Positions 43,775 through 51,775 of a DNA stretch of 64,000 nt are shown piece by piece; the first letter of the stretch is position 1, and each line of letters starts with the position of its first letter. Origin of the DNA: JAVBPE01 sp031549865 (GTDB lineage Bacteria > Bacillota_I > Bacilli_A > Acholeplasmatales > Anaeroplasmataceae); NCBI GenBank assembly GCA_031549865.1, contig JAVBPE010000006.1, positions 1-64,000 of the forward strand. The letters are read 5' to 3'. The notes beneath the pieces were generated by a model, which was not told the DNA's origin, searched no databases, and saw only the letters and a list, made by a program, of their open reading frames with translations. A program made the position numbers and the translations under genes.

Positions 43775-46108
43775 ATGAAAATGTTTTTTGATATTGAAAC
43801 TTTAGAATTTAATAAAATATTAAATAAATTAAGTGATTTTTGTCAAACAAATTATGCGAAAAATAATTGCTTAAATATAAAACCTACATCAAATATTGAT
43901 GAAGTTACGATATTACAAAATGAAACAAGTGAAGCATTAAATATTATTGAAAGATATAATATTATCCCACTTGGCGGCTTACTGGATGTAAAAGAATATA
44001 TTTTACGCAGTAGGGTTCATAGTATTTTAAAAGAAGATGAATTATTGAAAATTTCAAATATGATTCGAGTTACAAAAAATGTTATCGATTTTAATAAAGA
44101 AATAAATAATCTTAAACTTTCAAATAGTAATCTTAATAAGTATATTGAAAAATTAATATATTTTAAAAATATTGAATCTAATATTAATTTAGCAATAAAT
44201 GAAGAAGGAATAGTAGTAGATAATGCTTCTCATGAATTATTTTTAATTAGAAGAAATTTATCATTAAATAATAATAAATTAAGAAATAAAATGCAAGAGT
44301 TGCTAATTAAAGATGCTTCTCATTTGACAGATAATGTAATTGTAATTAGAAACAATCGCTTATGCTTACCGGTTAAAGCTGAGCATAAAAACATTATTAA
44401 AGGAATTATCCATGATGAATCAGCTTCAAAGACAACTGTTTATATTGAACCACTTGTTTGTGTGGAAATAAATGTTTTAATTGAAAAATATATTTTTGAA
44501 GAAAGAAAAGAAATTGAAGCGATTTTAAAAGGATTGACATTACTAGTTGGTGCTAATGCGGATGATTTAATTTGCAATTTAGAAAATTTAACGGCCTTAG
44601 ATTTAATATTTGCAAAAGCAGCTTACGCTAAATTTAATGAACATAATACCTGTAATTTTAATAATGAAGGTATTATTGATTTAAAAAAAGCGAGACACCC
44701 TTTAATTGATCGTGAAAAAGTTGTGCCAATTGATATTGATTTAGGTAAAAATCATCAAACAATTATTATTACTGGTCCAAATACTGGTGGTAAAACAGTA
44801 GCCTTAAAAACAGTTGGATTATTATCTTTAATGTTTCAATCAGGTTTATTTATTCCTGCAAAAAATGAATCAGATATCGCAATATTTGATAATATATTTG
44901 TTGATATAGGTGATGAACAATCAATAGAACAGTCCCTATCAACCTTTTCATCTCATATGACTAAAATAATTAATATATTAAATAATATTACTTTAAATAG
45001 TTTAGTTTTATTGGATGAACTTGGTAGTGGAACAGATCCTAAAGAAGGAAGCTGTTTAGCAATTTCAATAATTGAATATTTGCATAAGCGTGGGACAAGA
45101 ATAATTTGTACTACCCATTATTCAGATTTAAAAGCTTATGCTTTTAATACTTTAAATGTATGTAACGCATCTGTTGAATTTAATATTGATACATTAAAAC
45201 CTACTTATAGATTATTAATGGGAGTTGCCGGCAAATCTAATGCAATTGATATTGCTTATAAATTGGGTCTTAATAGTGAAGTTATTAATTTTAGTAAAAC
45301 ATTGATGCAAAATATATCAACTGATTCACAAACTTTAATGGAGGCACTTGATCTTGAAACATTAAAAGTTCAAAATTTAAAGCAAAAGCTTGAAGAGGAA
45401 TTAAAAATAATTGAAACTGAAAAAAATCAAATAATCTTAGAAAAAAATAAAATTCAAAAAGATACTGATAAAATTATTAAAAATGCTAACCTAAAAGCAT
45501 CTGAAATTATTAATAAAGCTAAAGAAGAATCAACTGAACTTTTAAATAAAATATCTCTTATGGCTAGCGATAGTAAATATCTGGAACATGAGCTTGCAGA
45601 TGTTAAATATAAAGTTAGAAATTTAAAAGTAAAAGAAGAAAATCAAAATGTCTTTAATGAAGAATTAAAAGTTGGGGATTATGTAACTATTAAGGCATAT
45701 AATAAAACGGGTGCGATTTTAAAAATAAAAAATGATAAATATGAAGTAAGTGTTGGACAATTTTCAATGTCATTTAAAAAAGATGAATTGATAAAAACAA
45801 CTAAACCTACAAAAAAAGAAAGAAAAATTACATATACTAATACTGGATATCAACCAACATCAAGAGGTGAATTATCACTTGATTTAAGAGGGAAGAGATA
45901 TGAAGAAGTTAGTTATTTAATGGATGATTTCTTAGATCAAGCATATTTAGGTAGACTGCAGCAAGTTACAATAATACATGGATTTGGAAGCGGTGTAATC
46001 CGTGATTGTGTTCAAAAATATTTAAAAGCTTGTCCATATGTAAAATCATATAGGTATGGAGAAGAAGGCGAAGGATTAAATGGAGTAACAGTCGTATCCC
46101 TTAAATAA
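43775..46108 (+). CDS. mutS2: MutS2-type DNA/ribosome-associated ATPase
   Basis: 777 residues from the ATG at 43775 (AAAAAGG at 43763-43769 fits; GTG 43772 and ATG 43781 are alternatives). Helical core, Walker A GPNTGGKT near 333, LLDELGSGTDP (Walker B/signature region), CTTHYSDLKAYAF, a KOW-like segment, and a C-terminal Smr domain: LDLRGKRYEE, then IIHGFGSGVIRD. Not a mismatch-repair MutS; family members suppress recombination or rescue collided ribosomes. Smr suggests nuclease activity. Confidence 0.95.
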   Translation: MKMFFDIETLEFNKILNKLSDFCQTNYAKNNCLNIKPTSNIDEVTILQNETSEALNIIERYNIIPLGGLLDVKEYILRSRVHSILKEDELLKISNMIRVTKNVIDFNKEINNLKLSNSNLNKYIEKLIYFKNIESNINLAINEEGIVVDNASHELFLIRRNLSLNNNKLRNKMQELLIKDASHLTDNVIVIRNNRLCLPVKAEHKNIIKGIIHDESASKTTVYIEPLVCVEINVLIEKYIFEERKEIEAILKGLTLLVGANADDLICNLENLTALDLIFAKAAYAKFNEHNTCNFNNEGIIDLKKARHPLIDREKVVPIDIDLGKNHQTIIITGPNTGGKTVALKTVGLLSLMFQSGLFIPAKNESDIAIFDNIFVDIGDEQSIEQSLSTFSSHMTKIINILNNITLNSLVLLDELGSGTDPKEGSCLAISIIEYLHKRGTRIICTTHYSDLKAYAFNTLNVCNASVEFNIDTLKPTYRLLMGVAGKSNAIDIAYKLGLNSEVINFSKTLMQNISTDSQTLMEALDLETLKVQNLKQKLEEELKIIETEKNQIILEKNKIQKDTDKIIKNANLKASEIINKAKEESTELLNKISLMASDSKYLEHELADVKYKVRNLKVKEENQNVFNEELKVGDYVTIKAYNKTGAILKIKNDKYEVSVGQFSMSFKKDELIKTTKPTKKERKITYTNTGYQPTSRGELSLDLRGKRYEEVSYLMDDFLDQAYLGRLQQVTIIHGFGSGVIRDCVQKYLKACPYVKSYRYGEEGEGLNGVTVVSLK

Positions 46109-46120
46109 AGGGGTTATATT

Positions 46121-46426
46121 TTGATTTTAGAGTATGATGGAGTTTTAGATGATGAAATATCTTTAATCTTCTTTTATGCCTCTTGGAATTCGAATTGTAA
46201 TATTCAAAAGAATTTATTGTTTAATGTTTCAAGTGCATTTCCAGATTTAAAAATATATCGTTTAAATACTACAAAATTTCATTTAGAAAAAAAGAAATAT
46301 AGTATCAATAAAATACCATCTTATATTATTTGTCATAAAGGTAATATTATTGGTAAGTATGAAGGTACTATTGATCAATATTCATTAATTAATTGGGTAA
46401 AAAATAATAAAGAAAAAATTAAGTGA
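46121..46426 (+). CDS. Thioredoxin-like protein lacking the first active-site Cys
   Basis: 101 residues from a TTG at 46121; AAGGGG sits seven bases upstream and no in-frame ATG exists nearby. Thioredoxin fold: LIFFYASWNSNCNIQK replaces the usual WCGPC, keeping only the second Cys, and the cis-Pro loop is present in INKIPSYII. Loss of the N-terminal Cys removes normal disulfide exchange, so the protein may act as a scaffold or monothiol form. It sits between mutS2 and thiN and ends just before the latter. Confidence 0.75.
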   Translation: MILEYDGVLDDEISLIFFYASWNSNCNIQKNLLFNVSSAFPDLKIYRLNTTKFHLEKKKYSINKIPSYIICHKGNIIGKYEGTIDQYSLINWVKNNKEKIK

Positions 46427-46431
46427 GAACT

Positions 46432-47040
46432 ATGGAAAATATAATCATTATTGGAAAAAATGTTGATTTCAAAAAATATAATTTTGATAATAAGTTCATT
46501 ATTGGCGTAGATTATGGAGCATTTTTAGCTGTAAAAAATGATATAACTTTAGATGTTGCGATAGGAGATTTTGATTCAGTATCAAAAGATGAATTTGATT
46601 TAATTAAAAAAAATGCTAAAAAAGTGGAAGTATTACCAGAAAAGAAAGATTATACGGATACTGTATATGCTTTAAATTTAATTGAAAATTCCTCTAAGAC
46701 GACTATTTTAGGTGGTATTATGGGTGATAGAATTGAACATTTTATTGCAAATTTGAATTTGTTAAAAGATAACCATAATTTAGTTTTATTAGATGATAAT
46801 TCAAAAATTATAATTTTAGAAGAAGGTAATCATAATATTTTTAAAGAAAATTATTATTATTTTTCTATTTTTGGTGATTTAAATACAATTATTACTTTAG
46901 AAGGTTTCAAATATCCATTAACTGATTATGTTTTTTTACAAAATGATTCTTTAGGAATTAGTAATGAAATAATTGATGATTTTGCTTATATTAAAATTAA
47001 AAGTGGAAAAATTATTTTAATATGTAGTAAAAAAGATTAA
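46432..47040 (+). CDS. thiN: Thiamine pyrophosphokinase
   Basis: 202 residues from the ATG at 46432 (AAGTGAGA upstream is a weak site; GTG 46423 overlaps the previous gene). Makes thiamine pyrophosphate from thiamine and ATP. IIGVDYGAFLAV, AIGDFDSVSKDE (metal site) and PEKKDYTDTVYAL are the family marks; the C-terminal part binds the vitamin. It precedes the TPP riboswitch and thiT, a sensible uptake-plus-activation set. Confidence 0.93.
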   Translation: MENIIIIGKNVDFKKYNFDNKFIIGVDYGAFLAVKNDITLDVAIGDFDSVSKDEFDLIKKNAKKVEVLPEKKDYTDTVYALNLIENSSKTTILGGIMGDRIEHFIANLNLLKDNHNLVLLDDNSKIIILEEGNHNIFKENYYYFSIFGDLNTIITLEGFKYPLTDYVFLQNDSLGISNEIIDDFAYIKIKSGKIILICSKKD

Positions 47041-47067
47041 AAGCACAAAAATAAGTGCTTTTTTTAT
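47039..47067 (+). terminator. Terminator after thiN
   Basis: AAGCAC / GTGCTT stem with an 8-base A-rich loop and T tract. Confidence 0.8.
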
Positions 47068-47081
47068 AATAACTTATATGC

Positions 47082-47087
47082 TATAAT
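47082..47087 (+). promoter_or_regulatory. -10 box of the thiT transcript
   Basis: TATAAT, about 17 bases ahead of the riboswitch; no good -35 match. Confidence 0.5.
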
Positions 47088-47103
47088 GGGTTTGTCATTT
47101 GAC

Positions 47104-47182
47104 ATAGGGGAGCTATTTGCTGAGAGGTTATTAAGTTAACGACCCTTAACCTGATCTAGGTAATGCTAGCGGAGGGAAGATA
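47104..47182 (+). ncRNA. TPP riboswitch (THI element)
   Basis: Contains GGGGAGC, TGCTGAGA, ACCCTTAACCTGATCTAGGTAATGCTAGCG-type blocks (seen as ACCCTTAAC, CTGATCTAGGTAATG, GCGGAGGGA), the diagnostic order of a thiamine pyrophosphate riboswitch. It precedes the thiamine transporter gene. Confidence 0.95.
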
Positions 47183-47223
47183 ACAAAATATAATTTTTTA
47201 TCTTTATCTTATTATTATAGCAT

Positions 47224-47247
47224 TTGTCCTGACGGACAATTTTTTTA
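47224..47247 (+). terminator. Riboswitch-controlled terminator before thiT
   Basis: TTGTCC-TGAC-GGACAA stem plus eight T residues, 18 bases before the thiT start codon. Suggests that TPP binding stops transcription. Confidence 0.85.
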
Positions 47248-47264
47248 TTATATAAGGAGAAAAT

Positions 47265-47882
47265 ATGAAAAATAAAATTTTTTCAATTCAAGCTATTGCT
47301 GAAGTAGGAGTATTTGCAGCAATAGGTTATGTTCTTGATTTAATTCAAGGAAGCATTAGCGCAAGTATATTTCCTAATGGAGGTTCAATTGGTATTGCAA
47401 TGGCAATTGTGTTATTGATTTCTTATAGGAGAGGTACTATTTGCGGAGTATTATGTGGTCTAATTATGGGATTATTAGATTTAATGGATGGATTTTATGC
47501 AATATCAGATAGTGCGATTAAAGTATTTACCCAAGTTGCACTTGACTATTGGATAGCATATCCACTAGTTGGCCTTGCTGGTATATTTATGAAACCCCTT
47601 CATAGTGCTCATAATAATAAAAAAAGAATATTTTTTATTATTATAGGTGCCATTATAGGATGTGGTTTAAAATATATGGCTCATTTTTTATCAGGTGTTT
47701 TATTTTGGCCAAATGACATGTGGGGAGGGCCGTTTTTGTACTCATTAATATATAATTTCTTATATATTTTTCCATCAACAATATTATCAATTACATTACT
47801 ATTAATTTTAATGTATAAATATCCTAAATTTATGTTATTAGATGATTTGAAATTAATTAACGAAAAAAAGGATATTATGTAA
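47265..47882 (+). CDS. thiT: Thiamine transporter, ECF substrate-binding component ThiT (YuaJ)
   Basis: 205 residues with six membrane helices. Typical of ThiT: AIAEVGVFAAIGYVLD at the start, then LLISYRRGTICGVLCGLIMG, and thiamine-contacting aromatic residues in DYWIAYPLVGLAGIF and VLFWPND. It needs the shared energising module (EcfAA'T), which is not in this window. Control by the TPP riboswitch agrees with the assignment. AAGGAG precedes the ATG. Confidence 0.93.
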   Translation: MKNKIFSIQAIAEVGVFAAIGYVLDLIQGSISASIFPNGGSIGIAMAIVLLISYRRGTICGVLCGLIMGLLDLMDGFYAISDSAIKVFTQVALDYWIAYPLVGLAGIFMKPLHSAHNNKKRIFFIIIGAIIGCGLKYMAHFLSGVLFWPNDMWGGPFLYSLIYNFLYIFPSTILSITLLLILMYKYPKFMLLDDLKLINEKKDIM

Positions 47883-47922
47883 TATTAACGCCATATTTTT
47901 GACATTTGTAATACATATTTTC

Positions 47923-47951
47923 TTGAAAAATATATCATTTTATATTATAAT
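47923..47951 (+). promoter_or_regulatory. Promoter of the HPt/HD-GYP pair
   Basis: TTGAAA at 47923-47928, 17 bases, perfect TATAAT at 47946-47951. Confidence 0.7.
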
Positions 47952-47980
47952 AAAAGAAATAACCGAAAGTAGATGACAAA

Positions 47981-48349
47981 ATGGAAAAAAAGTATGAAAA
48001 TTTTCTACCTTACATTGATTTTGAAAATGCAATGAGTAGATTTGCAAATAATAAGAGTTTTTATATTAGAATGCTTAAAAAATTTCTTGAAGATCAATCA
48101 CTTTATTTTAATTTATTATTAGCTTTTGATGAAAAGGATGCGTCTAAAGCACAATATAATGCACATTCTATTAAGGGATTAGCATCTAATCTTTCACTTG
48201 TTGAATTATATAAAAAAATGACTCCATTTGAAGCTGAATTAAAATTATCAAATATATTGTTTGATGAAATTAATGATATTATTTTTGTGTATAATGAAAC
48301 AATTAAAAACATAAAATTATTAATAAATTTAATGGATGAAGGAGTTTAA
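47981..48349 (+). CDS. Histidine phosphotransfer (HPt) domain protein
   Basis: 122 residues, all-helical. The phospho-accepting His lies in NAHSIKGLASNLSL, the standard HPt motif. Small stand-alone proteins of this kind pass phosphate between a hybrid kinase and a response regulator. The response regulator gene starts 1 base after its stop and overlaps its ribosome site, so the two form one unit. No kinase gene is nearby. Confidence 0.88.
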   Translation: MEKKYENFLPYIDFENAMSRFANNKSFYIRMLKKFLEDQSLYFNLLLAFDEKDASKAQYNAHSIKGLASNLSLVELYKKMTPFEAELKLSNILFDEINDIIFVYNETIKNIKLLINLMDEGV

Positions 48350-48350
48350 G

Positions 48351-49409
48351 ATGATTTCTAGAAAAGATATTGTACTTGTAGTTGATGATATTGAAATAAA
48401 TCGTTTAATTTTAGCAAATATTTTGGAAGATGACTTCGAAATTATTCATGCGAAAAACGGTAAAGAGGCTCTTGATTATTTATTTACGCCTAAAAATATA
48501 AAACCAACAATTGTTTTACTGGATTTAATGATGCCTGAAGTTGATGGATATGAAGTTTTAGAAAAGATGCAAGCTAATCGAGAAACTAAAAATATTCCAG
48601 TATTAATTATTACAGCAGTTTCAATTGAGGAAAATGAAGGGAAAAGCTTAGAATTAGGAGCTATTGATTTTATATCAAAACCTTTTAGACCAGAAATCGT
48701 TTTAACAAGAGTAAAGAATCACGTAAAATTATATAAATATAATCTTAATTTAGAACAAGCAGTTAATGATAAAGTTAATGAACTTTTAAATGTTAGAGAA
48801 AAATTATTAGATGTAATGGCTGAACTTATTGAATATCGCAGTCTTGAATCGGGAGAACATGTTAAAAGGACTAAAGCATTAACTCAAATTATGCTAGATT
48901 ATATTATTAAAAATGGTTTAGAATTAGATAGTTCAATTGACTTAGTAAAAGATTATAGTTATATCGTTAAAGCCGTTCCCTTGCACGATGTGGGAAAAAT
49001 AGGTATTCCCGATAATGTACTTTTAAAACCAGGAAAATTAACTCCAGAAGAATTTGAAATAATTAAAACTCATACAATAATCGGTAGTGAAATTGTTGAA
49101 TCTTTATTTGATGTTGAAGATGAAAAATATTTGAAGTATTGCTATGATATAGTTCGTCATCATCATGAAAAATGGAATGGAACTGGTTATCCTGATAAGT
49201 TGAGTGAAAAAGATATTCCTTTTGCAGCAAGACTTGTTTCAATAATTGATGTTTATGATGCATTAGTTTCCGAAAGAGTTTATAAAAAAGCGATGAAACA
49301 TGATGAAGCTGTAAAAATAATAAATGAGGGTCGCGGAACGCAATTTGATCCAAAACTTGTCGAAATATTTAATATTGTCGAAAATAAAATGAAGAAATTA
49401 AAAGTATAA
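48351..49409 (+). CDS. Response regulator with HD-GYP domain, probable cyclic-di-GMP phosphodiesterase
   Basis: 352 residues from the ATG at 48351 (GAAGGAG upstream). Receiver domain 1-125 with LVVDDIEINR, phospho-Asp in VLLDLMMPEVDGYE, TAVS and KPF. A helical linker leads to an HD-GYP domain with the HDVGKIGIPD metal motif and HHHEKWNGTGYP, all key residues present. It would hydrolyse cyclic-di-GMP on phosphorylation. Co-encoded with the HPt protein. Confidence 0.93.
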   Translation: MISRKDIVLVVDDIEINRLILANILEDDFEIIHAKNGKEALDYLFTPKNIKPTIVLLDLMMPEVDGYEVLEKMQANRETKNIPVLIITAVSIEENEGKSLELGAIDFISKPFRPEIVLTRVKNHVKLYKYNLNLEQAVNDKVNELLNVREKLLDVMAELIEYRSLESGEHVKRTKALTQIMLDYIIKNGLELDSSIDLVKDYSYIVKAVPLHDVGKIGIPDNVLLKPGKLTPEEFEIIKTHTIIGSEIVESLFDVEDEKYLKYCYDIVRHHHEKWNGTGYPDKLSEKDIPFAARLVSIIDVYDALVSERVYKKAMKHDEAVKIINEGRGTQFDPKLVEIFNIVENKMKKLKV

Positions 49410-49415
49410 TAAAAA

Positions 49416-49448
49416 TGGACATTGTGCAAACTTAGCAAATGTCCTTTT
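49416..49448 (+). terminator. Intrinsic terminator
   Basis: GGACATT / AATGTCC stem with a 14-base loop, then TTTTAT. Confidence 0.72.
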
Positions 49449-49466
49449 ATAGTTAAGGAGTAATTT

Positions 49467-50333
49467 ATGGATGGATTTATTATTATAAATAAAGAAAAAA
49501 ATGTGACAAGTCACACTGTTTGTCATAAAGTTGAAAGATTATTGAATGCTTCAAAATGTGGACATAGTGGAACTTTAGATCCAAATACAACGGGTGTTTT
49601 AGTAGTCGGAGTTAATAAAGGAACAAAATTGATGCCTTATTTAAATGAGCATGATAAAAAATATGTTACAACAATCATATTAGGACAAACATCAGATACA
49701 TTGGATATAACAGGAATTTTAAGCGAAAAAGTCGATGTTTCCAATATTTCAAATGATGCGATTATCTTAGCTATAAACACTTTAAGCAAAACAACAAAGC
49801 AAATTCCCCCAATGTATTCTTCAATAAAAATTGAAGGTAAAAAACTTTACGAATATGCAAGAAAAGGCGTTAATATCGATTTAGAACCACGTGATATTAA
49901 TATCTATGCTAGCAAGTTACTTGAAATTAGAAAAAGTAATGATTTAATTGAAATTGATATAGAGTTATATGTTTCTAAAGGTTTTTATGTAAGGTCTTAT
50001 GCAAAAGACTTAGGTAATTTATTAAATACAAAAAGTTTAATGAAAGAATTAAATCGTGTTGAATGTGGTCAATTTAAATTAAATGAAGCATATACATTAA
50101 ATGATATATTTAATGGTAATTATAAAATATTGACTTTTGAAGAAGTTTTTTATGATTTTGACAAATTAATAATTAAACCTTATTTAGAAAAATTAGTAAA
50201 AAATGGTATAATATTAGACGAAAGACAAATTAAAACAAAAAAACCATTTTTTGTTTACAATGAGAATTCTATTTTATTAGCTATTTATGATAGTGTAGAA
50301 TTGTATAAATATAAACCAATTGTAATAATTTAA
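49467..50333 (+). CDS. truB: tRNA pseudouridine-55 synthase
   Basis: 288 residues. Modifies U55 in the T-loop of tRNAs. Catalytic Asp in GHSGTLDPNTTGVLVV (about residue 42), then KKYVTTIILGQTSDTLD, QIPPMYSSIKIEGKKLY and the YVRSYAKDLG block. Length ordinary. Followed 19 bases later by ribF, the usual truB-ribF order. Confidence 0.96.
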   Translation: MDGFIIINKEKNVTSHTVCHKVERLLNASKCGHSGTLDPNTTGVLVVGVNKGTKLMPYLNEHDKKYVTTIILGQTSDTLDITGILSEKVDVSNISNDAIILAINTLSKTTKQIPPMYSSIKIEGKKLYEYARKGVNIDLEPRDINIYASKLLEIRKSNDLIEIDIELYVSKGFYVRSYAKDLGNLLNTKSLMKELNRVECGQFKLNEAYTLNDIFNGNYKILTFEEVFYDFDKLIIKPYLEKLVKNGIILDERQIKTKKPFFVYNENSILLAIYDSVELYKYKPIVII

Positions 50334-50352
50334 GATTTAGGGAGTTGATTTT

Positions 50353-51267
50353 ATGAAAATTATTAGAATAAAAAATCAGGAATTTATTAAATTAGAGGAT
50401 GAAATTTGTGCCGCTATTGGTAACTTTGATGGGGTTCATTTGGGACATCAGATTTTAATTAATCAATGTAAACTTCACAATTACAAAAGTGCTGTGATGA
50501 CTTTTTCACCACATCCTTCAATCTTTCTTAAAAATTTACCTAATTATCCATTATTAACTCCAATTGAGCATAAAATAGACATAATTGACAAAATGAATAT
50601 CGATTATTTAATAATAATTGAATTTGATTTAAAACTTGCAGTTATGCCAAAAGAAGTGTTCATTAAAAAGATGAAATTTATGAATATAAAATCATGTGTA
50701 TGTGGATACGATTTTACATTTGGAAGTAATGCATTAGGGACAGTTAAAGACCTAGAACGCGAATTTGAATTTTATGAAATCCCTAAGCATGTTTTTCATA
50801 ATGTTAGAGTTTCATCTACATATATTAGAGAGCTTATTTCTTATGGTAATGTAACCGAAGCATCAATTATGCTTGGTAGGCGTTATTCGATAAGAGGTAA
50901 AGTTGTCTATGGTAACCAAGTTGGCGCTATTTTAGGTTTTCCAACAGCGAATATCGATTATGGAATTTATTTTTTACCTAAAAACGGAGTTTATTTAGTA
51001 AAGGTTAAAATAGATAATAAAGATGATTATTTAGCAATGGCTAATATTGGATATAATCCTACCTTAAATTTTGTTGAAGAACGACGTTTAGAAGTTCATA
51101 TTATGGATTTTAGTGGCAATTTATATGGACATCATATTGAAGTATTTTTTTATCAAAGAATTCGTTCGGAAAAGAAATTTAATTCGAAAGAAGAATTACT
51201 TGACCAATTATATAAAGATAAGCAATATTGTATTGATAATGTTCATATAATTAATTTAGAAAAATAA
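50353..51267 (+). CDS. ribF: Bifunctional riboflavin kinase/FAD synthetase
   Basis: 304 residues. N-terminal adenylyltransferase with GNFDGVHLGHQ and SSTYIRELI; C-terminal riboflavin kinase with GRVVYG-type start (GKVVYGNQVGAILGFPTANI) and MANIGYNPTL. Makes FMN then FAD. AGGGAG lies before the ATG; the gene ends 9 bases before the rpsO promoter region. Confidence 0.96.
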   Translation: MKIIRIKNQEFIKLEDEICAAIGNFDGVHLGHQILINQCKLHNYKSAVMTFSPHPSIFLKNLPNYPLLTPIEHKIDIIDKMNIDYLIIIEFDLKLAVMPKEVFIKKMKFMNIKSCVCGYDFTFGSNALGTVKDLEREFEFYEIPKHVFHNVRVSSTYIRELISYGNVTEASIMLGRRYSIRGKVVYGNQVGAILGFPTANIDYGIYFLPKNGVYLVKVKIDNKDDYLAMANIGYNPTLNFVEERRLEVHIMDFSGNLYGHHIEVFFYQRIRSEKKFNSKEELLDQLYKDKQYCIDNVHIINLEK

Positions 51268-51276
51268 AAAAAAAGA

Positions 51277-51304
51277 TTGCATTTTAAGTATATTGTGGTA
51301 AAAT
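51277..51304 (+). promoter_or_regulatory. Promoter of rpsO
   Basis: TTGCAT at 51277-51282, 16 bases, TAAAAT at 51299-51304. Confidence 0.6.
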
Positions 51305-51310
51305 ATATTT

Positions 51311-51390
51311 TGGACGAATTCTTTGTTTCCCGGTTCCTCACCGAATACAAGGTTTATCGTGACATCTAAAAATACAGGAGGAAATTAAAA
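51311..51390 (+). promoter_or_regulatory. rpsO leader with hairpin, possible S15 autoregulatory element
   Basis: Leader of about 80 bases with a nested stem: CTTTGT pairs with ACAAGG (one G-U) and inside it CGGT with ACCG around the loop TCCTC. Ribosomal protein S15 controls its own synthesis through such leaders in several bacteria; the exact class is not identified. Confidence 0.5.
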
Positions 51391-51660
51391 ATGGCATTAT
51401 CTACAGAACAAAAAGCACAAATCGTTAAAGAACATCAATTATCAGCTACTGATACTGGTTCAACTCAAGTACAAGTTGCATTATTAACAGCTGAAATTAA
51501 TCAATTAAATGAACACTTAAGTGTTCACACACACGATTTCCATTCAAAGAGAGGTTTATTAATTAAAGTTGGTAAACGTCGTAACTTATTAAAGTACTTA
51601 AAGAATGAAGATGCATCTGCTTACGCTGCATTAATTAAAAAATTAGGCTTACGCCGCTAA
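51391..51660 (+). CDS. rpsO: 30S ribosomal protein S15
   Basis: 89 residues, the normal size. Marks: STEQKAQIVKEHQLSATDTGS at the start (two parts), LTAEINQLNEHL, HTHDFHSKRGLL and the basic end VGKRRNLLKYLK. Binds 16S rRNA early in assembly. AGGAGG lies nine bases before the ATG. Next to pnp, as in many bacteria. Confidence 0.98.
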   Translation: MALSTEQKAQIVKEHQLSATDTGSTQVQVALLTAEINQLNEHLSVHTHDFHSKRGLLIKVGKRRNLLKYLKNEDASAYAALIKKLGLRR

Positions 51661-51662
51661 TT

Positions 51663-51687
51663 AAAAGAGTTTTTAACTCTTTTTTTT
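51663..51687 (+). terminator. Terminator of rpsO
   Basis: AAAAGAGTT-TTT-AACTCTTTT hairpin with a long T tract. Confidence 0.88.
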
Positions 51688-51775
51688 GTTTTTTTATGTA
51701 TATTTCTAAGTAATACTATGGTAAAATAGAAAAGGTTAAAAAAATATAGAAGAATAATTCAAAGGAGAATTTGAA

